Under the pieces are notes generated by a model, which was not told the DNA's origin, made no database searches, and saw only the letters and a program-made list of their open reading frames with translations. Shown piece by piece: positions 7,023-15,300 of a stretch of 17,464 nucleotides of DNA (position 1 is its first letter; every line of letters starts with the position of its first letter). The position numbers and the translations under genes were made by a program. This stretch comes from CAZHOV01 sp964534315 (GTDB taxonomy: Bacteria > Bacteroidota > Bacteroidia > Chitinophagales > Saprospiraceae), in the NCBI GenBank assembly GCA_964534315.1, contig CAZHOV010000119.1:1-17464 (forward strand). The letters are read 5' to 3'.

Positions 7023-7843
7023 AGATCTTTTTCGAATTTTTCTTTATAGCGTTTTTCTTCTCGTTTGGCGATCAGTATACTAACTTCATAAAGGGCATAC
7101 AGAGGAAAACCAATGAAAAGCTGCGTAATAAAATCAGGCGGTGTAATAATAGCTGCCAGAATCAAAATAATAATAAAAGCATGCTTTCTGTAGGTTTTCA
7201 AAAAAGAGGCTGTCAGTAATCCGACTCTTGACAGGAAGAAGGTGATGATCGGTAATTGAAACAAAATCCCCGGAGGCAAGGTAAACATCGTCATGAGGTA
7301 AACGAAATCCGTCAGCGAGGCTTTGGTTTCTGCTCCAACGCTGTAATTAGACAAAAAGGTAATGGCAAAAGGAGCGATTACAAAATAACCGAATAGCACC
7401 CCCAATGCAAAAAGCAGGGAACAAATAAATACAATGCCCCTCACCGCCTTTCGCTCCGTCGAATACAAGCCCGGACTGACAAACCGCCAAATTTCCCAAA
7501 AAACATAAGGAAACCCGACAAAAAGCCCCAATAGCAAGGATACCTTAAGGTGTACAAAAAACTGCTCGCCTAATTTGATCGTCTCGATGGTAAAATCGGC
7601 CGGGCTAAAACACAGGGCTGAAGAAATACTACAAATAATTTCATAGGTAATAAAACTGGCCTGCTTGGGAGCCAAAATAATATAATCAAAGATCGGGTTG
7701 CCCACCACATAAACAACTATGGCCAGTACGAAAACGACAACCAACGCCCTTATGATATGCCAACGCAACTCTTCCAGATGGTCCAGAAAAGATAGTTCGT
7801 CGGTTCGATGTGCAGCTTTCTTGTTCATTTCATCAATTTTCAT
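7019..7843 (-). CDS. tatC: Sec-independent (Tat) translocase subunit TatC
   Basis: The 274-residue inner-membrane protein carries the TatC hallmarks: N-terminal SFLDHLEELRWHIIRAL (18-34), the segment GFPYVFWEIWRFVSPGLYSTERK in the middle, a proline-containing FTLPPGILFQLPI helix, and AAIITPPDFITQ near the last helix. It binds twin-arginine signal peptides and, with TatA, exports folded proteins. The long loop after helix 1 (PKQASFITYEIICSISSALCF) is usual for Bacteroidota. A TTG at 7858 would add five residues, but the promoter at 7872-7901 places the start near 7865, leaving almost no leader; ATG at 7843 gives about 22 nt and is preferred, with ATG at 7828 as the alternative. Its stop overlaps the next gene's start. 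No tatA is nearby. Confidence 0.95.
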   Translation of the reverse strand: MKIDEMNKKAAHRTDELSFLDHLEELRWHIIRALVVVFVLAIVVYVVGNPIFDYIILAPKQASFITYEIICSISSALCFSPADFTIETIKLGEQFFVHLKVSLLLGLFVGFPYVFWEIWRFVSPGLYSTERKAVRGIVFICSLLFALGVLFGYFVIAPFAITFLSNYSVGAETKASLTDFVYLMTMFTLPPGILFQLPIITFFLSRVGLLTASFLKTYRKHAFIIILILAAIITPPDFITQLFIGFPLYALYEVSILIAKREEKRYKEKFEKDL

Positions 7844-7871
7844 TGACCACACAGGCAAATCAAATAATCAA

Positions 7872-7901
7872 CAAAAGTAATAAAAAACCGTTCTACGCAA
7901 A
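7872..7901 (-). promoter_or_regulatory. Bacteroidota-type promoter of tatC
   Basis: On minus, TTTG (7901-7898), 18 nt, then TACTTTTG (7879-7872): a complete match to the -33/-7 consensus. The -33 box sits inside the loop of the inverted repeat 7885-7935. The predicted start near 7865 decides between the possible tatC start codons. Confidence 0.6.
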
Positions 7902-7935
7902 CATCAAATATGACTGAAATATGTGAGAACGGTTT
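7885..7935. repeat. 10-bp inverted repeat around the tatC -33 box
   Basis: AAACCGTTCT (7885-7894) and AGAACGGTTT (7926-7935) are exact reverse complements 31 nt apart. The -33 box of tatC lies between them. On minus the repeat is followed by six T residues, so it could also act as a small terminator for anything read out of the palindrome 7950-8116. An operator is another possibility. Confidence 0.5.
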
Positions 7936-7949
7936 AAGGAGGTACTGAC

Positions 7950-8116
7950 TTAAGCGCCTTGTCAAAATTGGGTTACCATTAGATTGAGATGAATTTTGGA
8001 TCTTAGTCGAGGCAAAAAACGCAGGCATACCCTTAGGTATAGCGAGTATTTTTAACGAAGAATAAGTCCAAAAGTCGCTCAATCTAATATGTGATTTAAT
8101 TTGACAAGGCGCTTAA
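7950..8116. repeat. 167-bp imperfect palindrome with 17-bp perfect ends (MITE-like)
   Basis: TTAAGCGCCTTGTCAAA (7950-7966) is repeated inverted at 8100-8116. Going inward, both arms carry TTAGATTGAG at the same offset, then TTTTGGA, CTTA, a tract of A against T, and finally ATACC (8027-8031) and GGTAT (8036-8040) around the loop CTTA (8032-8035), at the exact centre. Both ends are bounded by TA, as with Tc1/mariner-IS630-type insertions. No ORF inside looks real. It is probably a non-autonomous mobile element or a mobile structured repeat; as RNA it would form one long hairpin. Confidence 0.72.
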
Positions 8117-8164
8117 CGATTTTAAAAGGTTCTTACCTACCCGAATGGTCATTTCCGTGGTAGG

Positions 8165-8187
8165 GCAGGTGCCAGAGCGGTTCAAGG
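8165..8187 (+). pseudogene. Possible fragment of a tRNA-Ser 5' half
   Basis: GGTGCCAGAGCGGTTCAAGG (8168-8187) looks like the acceptor/D-arm junction and D-arm of bacterial tRNA-Ser. It is followed by TTTTGTCGAAAATA, which recalls a degraded CGA anticodon arm. There is no variable arm, T-arm or matching acceptor strand downstream, so this is at most a remnant. Confidence 0.25.
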
Positions 8188-8224
8188 TTTTGTCGAAAAT
8201 AAAGTAGTGGAATAAAAAAAAATG

Positions 8225-8232
8225 TACCTTTG
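8225..8232 (+). promoter_or_regulatory. -7 box (TACCTTTG) of the cation exchanger gene
   Basis: Exact TAnnTTTG match in its most frequent form, 35 nt before the ATG at 8268. The -33 region (GTGG near 8206-8210) is weak. Confidence 0.5.
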
Positions 8233-8267
8233 CCCTTTTCAGGCTAAAGGAGATTTTAGGGAATTGT

Positions 8268-9197
8268 ATGGAAGAAGTATTATTGAATACAGGCATTTTT
8301 GTGGTTAGTTTGGCGGCCTTATTAAAGGGGGCGGATTGGTTTATTGATTCGGCAGAATCCATTGGATTGCGGCTGGGTATCCCTCAGTTCATTATCGGGG
8401 TGACGATCGTAGCTTTCGGAACTTCCCTGCCCGAGTTAGCCACTTCTATTGCCGCAGTGTATGCAGGAAAATCTGAGATTGTTATTGGTAATGTGGTGGG
8501 TTCAAATATTACGAATATAGCCTTGGTGTTGGGATTAACGGCCTTATTTGTCAATTCAATCAATATAAAGAAAGATATTTGGGATAATGATCTTCCTTAT
8601 TTGTGGGGGTCCGGCTTTTTATTGTGGTTGACCTTAGTTGATCAGAAATTTTCACTTTTTGAGGCCATCCTTTTCCTGGTGGGCATTGTATTTTTTCTTT
8701 CCTATTCTTTTAATGCCGAAGATGACGAAGAAGAGGAGCAGATCAAAATTCCGCTAAAGCCCAGAAAAATCGTATTGCTTATAGTTGGGGGCGCCATGGT
8801 GGCATTAGGTGCGGAGTATACTATCCGTTCGATCACCGGCTTATCGCAATATGCAGGAATTGACCCGGAGGTCATTGCTTTGACTGCTGTAGCCTTAGGA
8901 ACGTCCTTGCCGGAGGTGATCGTCAGTTTGAATGCAGCCCGGAGGGGAAAGTCGGCCATTGCGTTGGGTAATGTCCTGGGTTCCAATATTTTCAACACCT
9001 ATGCTGTTATGGGTATTCCCGCCCTGTTTGGAGAGCTTATCATCCCCAAGAGCATCATTGATTTCAGTCTTCCGTTAATGTTGGTTATGACCATTCTATT
9101 CGGTATTATATGCCTCACGCCCCGCATCACCCGCTGGGAGGGATTGATGCTTTTATTGTTTTATGCCTTTTTTATTGTGAATTTGTTCGATACCTAA
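8268..9197 (+). CDS. CaCA-family sodium/calcium exchanger (YrbG-like)
   Basis: The 309-residue membrane protein has about ten hydrophobic helices in two inverted halves. Each half carries an alpha-repeat: VAFGTSLPELATSIAAVYAG with GNVVGSNITNIA (about 47-85), and VALGTSLPEVIVSLNAARRG with GNVLGSNIFN (about 207-242). The Glu in each TSLPE is the expected cation ligand. An acidic cytoplasmic loop (EDDEEEEQ, near 151-158) lies between the halves. It most likely exchanges Ca2+ for Na+ or H+ across the inner membrane. AGGGA lies 5 nt before the ATG. The gene stands alone and is flanked by outward-facing copies of the same 16-bp repeat end (8101-8116 and 9201-9216). Confidence 0.93.
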   Translation: MEEVLLNTGIFVVSLAALLKGADWFIDSAESIGLRLGIPQFIIGVTIVAFGTSLPELATSIAAVYAGKSEIVIGNVVGSNITNIALVLGLTALFVNSINIKKDIWDNDLPYLWGSGFLLWLTLVDQKFSLFEAILFLVGIVFFLSYSFNAEDDEEEEQIKIPLKPRKIVLLIVGGAMVALGAEYTIRSITGLSQYAGIDPEVIALTAVALGTSLPEVIVSLNAARRGKSAIALGNVLGSNIFNTYAVMGIPALFGELIIPKSIIDFSLPLMLVMTILFGIICLTPRITRWEGLMLLLFYAFFIVNLFDT

Positions 9198-9200
9198 GCG

Positions 9201-9217
9201 TAAGCGCCTTTTCAAAA
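9201..9217 (+). repeat. Solo copy of the 7950-8116 palindrome end
   Basis: TAAGCGCCTTTTCAAAA differs at one position from the end of the palindrome (TAAGCGCCTTGTCAAAA, 7951-7967). It begins 4 nt after the exchanger stop codon. No inverted partner follows within the window, so it may be a truncated element or a shared insertion target. Confidence 0.45.
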
Positions 9218-9275
9218 AAAATTAACAATTACTTAATTTTAGCCTATTGATCTGGGAAATTTGAACCCTTATCTT

Positions 9276-9283
9276 TATATTTG
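9276..9283 (+). promoter_or_regulatory. -7 box (TATATTTG) upstream of first T9SS cargo gene
   Basis: Exact TAnnTTTG match about 145 nt before the ATG. The nearest TTTG/TTG boxes are 12 or 26 nt upstream, outside the usual spacing, so support is moderate. It implies a long leader of about 138 nt. Confidence 0.35.
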
Positions 9284-9427
9284 TTTATTGAACGCCAACC
9301 ATATTTTTTTACTCATTCTACCTTTTTTCACTGATTAACAGAAGCTTGAACGATTAACTCCCTTTAAGAAGGGCTATTAAGGATATGTAAACTATCTAAT
9401 TCAACTATATAACACAAAAAACTGGTT

Positions 9428-12232
9428 TTGATGAAATCTTATTACTTATTAATACTCACATTTTGTTCAATCATTCCATTTGCCCATAGTCAGTTGAGCA
9501 TTACAACTGGAGGAGTGGATTTTACCATAGACTTTGACGGAACGGTAGCTGGAGTGAATGACAGTACATTTACAGGAAGCGGCTTTACGCCTACACCTTC
9601 TGCAGGACAGCTTGACTCAGACGCATGGGAATATACCGGAATGAGCGATGGAAACTTTTCTTATGGGGGAACTCAAACATCAGGCGATGCCGCACGCGGA
9701 ATATCTATGGGTGGAGAAACCACCGGTGGTTTCTACGCCTTCGAAGTCAGCACAGGCAATTATGCCCTTGGAGTCCAGCCGGGCGGTTCCGATTGGACAC
9801 CTGGTACTATTACCTTAAGAGTACAAAACAATACCGGACAAATTATCACTGATATTGATCTGGATTATGATATTTATGAATTTAATGATGAGGACAGAGC
9901 CAATTCTTTCAATTTTTCTTACTCGGAAGATGATTTAGCATATACTCCTGTTGGAGCACTAGATTTCACTTCTACTGAAACGGCTTCTGGTTCTCCATCC
10001 TGGATTCAAAACCCCAGAGCTATCACCATTTCAGGTCTTAATGTAACAAATGGAAGTTTTTTCTACCTCCGATGGAGTGGCAGCGATGTATCGGGAAGTG
10101 GTAGCAGAGACGAATTCGCTCTCGACAATATAACTATAAATGCGACTACAACTTCATCTGCTCCAGCACCTTCTAATGCTGGTGATCTTATCTTCACCGA
10201 GATTATGTATAATCCTTCTGGTAGTGATACTAACCAAGAATGGGTAGAAGTTTATAATACTACAGGTGCTGACCTAGATCTAAATGGATGTGAACTAACG
10301 GATGGAGAGGATACGGAAACTATTGGAACATCTCTTACTGTCCCATCAGGAGGTTATCTTGTTCTAGCCGAAGGAAATTTATCGATTTGTGATGGTTCAG
10401 CAACAGGTAATTATGCTTACACTGCTGCAAGTTTAAATTTGGCAAATACAGGAGGCGACCAAATTCAATTGACTTGCGGGGGAACGACAATTGATGTGGT
10501 AAATTATGGTGCAGCAGGGTTTCCGGGGGTTAGCGATGGAGAATCCCTGTCACTTGATGACGAAACCAACCAAGATGAAACCACTAATAATGATGGCGCT
10601 AATTGGTGTAATTCTGTAACCTCATGTGGCAGTGGGGACTTTGGAACTCCTGGTGCTGTCAATGATAATTGCTGCCGGATAACCGATGCCGGCGAGTTGT
10701 TCTACTGCCTGGATAATGGCACCAATAATAACTCCGCTGATGATTCCTATTCTATTTCCCTGGACCCGACAGCGGAAGGAAATGCATCAACTTATGATGT
10801 TTCGGGAAGTATTAATGAAAATAACCTCAACTATGGAGGAGCAGAGGATTTTTTATCGGGTACTTACCCTCCTGGCTCGAATTTATCCATCACGATCACC
10901 GATAATGGCGACCCGGCTTGTACGCTTACTACAACTCTTAACGTACCTTCAGAAACCTGCTCATTCAATTCAGCAGACGTCGTCATTGAAAGTCAGTTCG
11001 TAAATCCTTGCGGTGACGAGGGCCCTAATGAATTTTTGTTATTCACTACAGGATCCAGTTCAGTCAATATTGATGATCTGGCGGTAGGCTCGGCCAGAAA
11101 TATCAACGATTTTTCTCATTTTTGGAGCGGCTCTAATATTACTAATCCAGGTGACATTCCAGGTAGCAATTCTACTGAATCGTGTGCGGGAGTAGGTGTT
11201 CAATGTTACAATTGGGTAGATCCCTCAACAGGATCGTCTGTATACAATGATGTAATAACAGAATTAAACTTTGTGGCAGGATGTAATGTATTTACTTCTA
11301 TTCCAACCTCCGGAGTTATACCTTCAAATACCTCAGTTGCCGCCTTTTTAGGCGCCGGTTTTGAATGCTCCTTTAGCGACGAGGACGGAAACGGAAATAC
11401 CGGGACAAATAGTAATGATGCTTTCAATCTCACCAGTACTAATGTGAATTTCTCAAATTTTTGTAGTGGAGGAACACCTCTAAAAACATTGTATGTGTTA
11501 TTAGGAGATGCTAATCAATGCGGAAATTTTGGATACTTCGATAATGATGACCCCAGAAATGGATTTTTATATGATGGTACAGGCTTAAATTCTCAGTCTT
11601 ATAATTTTAATAACGTTGAGCCTTCCATTATTACTCCTTCTGGTCAGGTGGAAGGAGGAGATTGCATTCCACCTCCCCCTACATTACTACCTGTTAATTT
11701 CTCCATTTTCACTGCTCGTTCTGAAGAATCTACAGTAGTCTTACGTTGGACAACAAAAACAGAGCTCAACAATAATTATTTTGAAGTGGAAAGAAGTTTT
11801 GATGGCAGAAATTTTGTTGATCTTGGTCTTATCCCTGGCACAGGCACTACTTTAGAGCCTCAATCCTATACCTTCACTGATCAAACTCCACAGAAAGGAC
11901 TCAACTACTATCGCCTCAAGCAGGTAGATTTCGACAGTAAATTTAAGTATTCCAATATCCTGGTCGTCAGCTTTCAAACAGACGAGGTGGTAGCCACCCT
12001 GGTACCCACCCAAACCAATGATGAACTGCAATTGCAAGTCAGCACCCCCAACCTCGAAGATCAGCCGATTGAGATTGTCGACATGATGGGCCGGTTGGTA
12101 CAGGCCAGCCTGCTCCCCGGCCAGTTTACCCAAACCACCATCGACGTGTCTCCGTTACAAACGGGGCACTATTTTATCCGTTTTATGGCTGGTGGCAAAA
12201 GGATGGTCAAGCGGTTCGTCAAAGTGGATTAA
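9428..12232 (+). CDS. T9SS-exported multidomain surface protein with LTD domain
   Basis: The 934-residue protein has a signal peptide (1-22, MMKSYYLLILTFCSIIPFAHSQ), a beta-sandwich region (about 25-240) ending ALDNITINAT, and a lamin-tail domain (about 248-412: GDLIFTEIMYNPSGS, QEWVEVYNTTG, ending DFGTPGAVND). A cysteine-containing region (415-745) of unknown fold follows. Residues 754-850 are a fibronectin-III-like module (LPVNFSIFTA...LRWTTKTELNNNYFEVERS), and 852-934 a type A T9SS sorting domain (IEIVDMMGRLVQ, LQTGHYFIRFMAGGKRMVKRFVKV). The tail directs export through the outer membrane and surface anchoring or release. LTD domains occur in adhesins and extracellular nucleases; no catalytic domain is visible. 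Paralogous in plan to the next gene. Base use turns C-rich from about 11975, at the boundary of the sorting domain. Confidence 0.92.
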   Translation: MMKSYYLLILTFCSIIPFAHSQLSITTGGVDFTIDFDGTVAGVNDSTFTGSGFTPTPSAGQLDSDAWEYTGMSDGNFSYGGTQTSGDAARGISMGGETTGGFYAFEVSTGNYALGVQPGGSDWTPGTITLRVQNNTGQIITDIDLDYDIYEFNDEDRANSFNFSYSEDDLAYTPVGALDFTSTETASGSPSWIQNPRAITISGLNVTNGSFFYLRWSGSDVSGSGSRDEFALDNITINATTTSSAPAPSNAGDLIFTEIMYNPSGSDTNQEWVEVYNTTGADLDLNGCELTDGEDTETIGTSLTVPSGGYLVLAEGNLSICDGSATGNYAYTAASLNLANTGGDQIQLTCGGTTIDVVNYGAAGFPGVSDGESLSLDDETNQDETTNNDGANWCNSVTSCGSGDFGTPGAVNDNCCRITDAGELFYCLDNGTNNNSADDSYSISLDPTAEGNASTYDVSGSINENNLNYGGAEDFLSGTYPPGSNLSITITDNGDPACTLTTTLNVPSETCSFNSADVVIESQFVNPCGDEGPNEFLLFTTGSSSVNIDDLAVGSARNINDFSHFWSGSNITNPGDIPGSNSTESCAGVGVQCYNWVDPSTGSSVYNDVITELNFVAGCNVFTSIPTSGVIPSNTSVAAFLGAGFECSFSDEDGNGNTGTNSNDAFNLTSTNVNFSNFCSGGTPLKTLYVLLGDANQCGNFGYFDNDDPRNGFLYDGTGLNSQSYNFNNVEPSIITPSGQVEGGDCIPPPPTLLPVNFSIFTARSEESTVVLRWTTKTELNNNYFEVERSFDGRNFVDLGLIPGTGTTLEPQSYTFTDQTPQKGLNYYRLKQVDFDSKFKYSNILVVSFQTDEVVATLVPTQTNDELQLQVSTPNLEDQPIEIVDMMGRLVQASLLPGQFTQTTIDVSPLQTGHYFIRFMAGGKRMVKRFVKVD

Positions 12233-12291
12233 TAGCCTGAAAGTTAACGATAAATTAATCCCTTCCTACAGTCTGCCCCTCTAATATTCTT

Positions 12292-12299
12292 TATTTTTG
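12292..12299 (+). promoter_or_regulatory. -7 box (TATTTTTG) of second T9SS cargo gene
   Basis: Exact TAnnTTTG match. A start near 12306 would leave only 5 nt before the ATG at 12311 but 44 nt before the ATG at 12350, supporting the latter. The -33 region is weak. Confidence 0.42.
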
Positions 12300-12349
12300 G
12301 GTCTTTCAGTATGCTATTAACGATCCATCAAAACACAAAACACCTACTC

Positions 12350-15300
12350 ATGCTAAAGAGATGTTTACACTTTTTAATCGTTACTTTTCTGATTTTTGGA
12401 GCTGTAGAGGGATGGGGGCAGGTAATATTTTACACCCAATCTTTTGAAACAATCAGTGGTTATTCCTTTCCAAATGGAAATGGAGGGTCGGGGCAAGATT
12501 TTTTTGACAGAACAAACCTAGCAGGAGCTCCTGCACAAGAAGTGTTCACTTATAACGGTTTTGATGGAAGTTTTTTTGTTGCGGGGGAAGATATTGATGG
12601 TACATTATTATCCGGTCCAATTGGAGAGGTCCTTATTTCCGGTGTTAACATTTCTGGACAATCTTCTTTAGAAGTAACAATTGCATTTGCCTCTGGAACC
12701 AATATTGATATTGATGACGCAAATGATGCAATGTGGGTTGAAGTTAGTATCGATGGAGGGAGCTTTGTTGAAATTGGTCGATTTGAAGCCGATCCAAACA
12801 CTACAAGTGGTTCCGGGTTTAATGGACAGTTTGCTGAAGACACTGATGGTGATAATGATGGTGATGGCATTCTTTTGGATGGGAATTTTACTGATTTCAC
12901 TTGGCCAATTCAGGGAACAGGTAATACTCTGGATATTAGAATCAGCATGTATTTAAACTCGGGAGATGAAGAAGGAGCATTTGATAACGTTAGAGTGGCG
13001 GGAATATCATCTAGCACTCCTACGATCACCCTCACCCCCTCTTCCCTTACCGGTTTCACTTATGTCGAAAATGCCGGCCCTTCATCTGAACAATCCTTCA
13101 CTGTTTCGGGATCAAATCTAACCAATGATATCAATCTCTCGTTAGGCGGTAATACAAATTTTGAATGGTCTTTGACCTCTGGCGGCCCATATCAAACAAC
13201 TGATTTAACCATAACGGAGAGTGGAGGGTCTGCCAACGATATCGTTTATGTACGAATGGTATCCGGGTTGACAGCAGGGAATTATAACGCAACAGGAACG
13301 GCTACTAGTGCCGGAGCTAGTAATGAGACTATTTCTTTAAATGGTTCAGTTACAAGTAGCAGTTCCTGTCCCAACCCAGGCGACCTTGTCATCAATGAAA
13401 TCATGTACAATCCTTCTGGATCGGAATCCACTGATGAATGGTTCGAAGTATGCAATGTAACAGGTAGTGACATTGATATGGATGGATTTGACATTTCGGA
13501 TAACGGCGGAGGATCTTTTTCTGTTAGTGGTTCGTTAATAATACCTGCTGGGGGGTGCATCGTTTTTGCCCAGTCTTCCGGTGGTGGATGTTCTACTCCG
13601 GATTACAATTATTCCAATGCGTTTGGTTTAAATAACTCAGGTGACATCCTTACTTTAGAATGCAATAGTACCATTATTGACGAAGTTGATTATTCAGACA
13701 TGAGTTTCCCCTCTGTTAATAACGGAGAAGCCCTTCAATTGGATCCATCCTTTCAAAATGCCTCAGATAATGATACTGGAACAAACTGGTGTGCGGCAAT
13801 ATCTTCCTGCGGTGGAAGTGATTTTGGAACACCAGGATCTACAAATAGTGGTTGTGGTTGCGGTCTCTCCGGATTAAGCTCATTAAGCTATAATTGTCTT
13901 ACTAATATTGCGGGTGCAGGAAACGACCATGTATTAATAGAAATTCCGTATACCGGCGTAGACGCAAATGTCACGCTTTCAAGTACGGGTTCGACTCCAG
14001 TGACCAATGTTGGAGATAATCCTGCATCCGTCTCAAACGGTACGATCCAATTATCCGGCGCAACTGAAGGGGATAGTTGGGAAATCACCATTTCGGGGGG
14101 AGCCTGTAACTTTGTTATTCCAGGTACGGTACCATCTACGCAGTGTGATCCTTTTTCTTTAATTGGAGGCGGAATGATTATCAATGAAATGGGGAATCTA
14201 TCAGGAGCTTGTTGTTCTGGATCAGGAGTTGAATATTATGAATTATTGGTCATTGGAGACCCCGCCAACCCTACCGCCAATGTTAATTTAACAGGGTGGA
14301 TAGTCGATGATAATAATGGAGAGTTCCAAGGATTCGGGAGTGGAACGGGAATGGCAAATGGTCATATTGCCTTAGGAGGATGTTTTAGTAGTGTTCCCCC
14401 TGGTTCTTTAATTGTCATTTATGCCGAAGGAGGAGGGTGTTCAGCTTCTAATTATGGACTAACGGATGATCCAAACGACGGAAATGGTGACGATATTTAT
14501 GTACTTCCAACGAGTAACTCAAGTTGTTTGACTTATTGCCAGGATTTACCATGCAACGGTACCGCTTGTGGTGGAGTTAATACCGTTAATACAGCTTATT
14601 CTCCTTGCCTGGTTACAAGCACTCCTTCTTGTGAAGCTAGTCTGATTGGTTCTGCAAATTCCAATGATGCAGCTCAGGTCAGAAGACCTGACGGTGCCTT
14701 CTTTCATGGTTTTTCATGGGGACTTTCATCTCCATTTCCCACTTTCCCAAATGGGAATTCTTCTTTCAATTTAGGCTCAGGCAATGATTGGTCATATACC
14801 AGTTGTGATAATGCTACTCTTTCAGGCTCCTTTTCTTCCCCTGCTAACTCTGCTGGTGCTGCAAATAATGCAGCTAATGCCAATATTATTACTGCTATTT
14901 CTAATGGAAATATAGATTATGACGAATTTTTGGGTACTTCTTCTAATCCAAGTGGAAACTGTTTGGAGATATTACCAGTAGAACTGGGCTCTTTCGAAGC
15001 TATCAAAAAGAACCAAAACTCCCTCCTCTCCTGGAAAACCCTCACCGAGCTCAACAACAACTACTTCAACATTGAGCGCAGCGCCGACGGCATTAATTAC
15101 GAGACCATCGGCCAAGTCGACGGAGCAGGCACCACCAATATACCCCAGGAATACACCTTCACCGACCGGCAACCCCTCTCCGGCACCAACTACTACCGAC
15201 TCAAGCAGGTGGATTTCGATGGCCAATTTGAATATTCGCGCGTCCAACTAGTCAACTTCGAGGTAACTACCAACTTCGTCATCTACCCCACCCTCGTCCA

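Noticed and set aside
7885..7935. Phase-variable invertible promoter of tatC
   Set aside because: Arms of 10 bp around 31 bp are far smaller than known invertible promoters of Bacteroidota, no recombinase is nearby, and inversion would not move the -7 box.
7840..8082. 80-codon minus frame upstream of tatC
   Set aside because: It runs through the palindrome and the tatC promoter, has no recognisable domain, and is explained by the repeat element.
8096..8362. 88-codon minus frame over the exchanger start
   Set aside because: Shadow of the exchanger gene and its promoter; no domain.
12226..12261. GGATTAAT/ATTAATCC inverted repeat around the stop of the first T9SS cargo gene as a terminator
   Set aside because: Only 8 AT-rich pairs with a 20-nt loop and no U-tract; could be chance.
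12311..12349. Extension of the second T9SS cargo protein to the ATG at 12311
   Set aside because: It would put 13 polar residues before a normal signal peptide and leave a leader of only about 5 nt after the predicted start of transcription.
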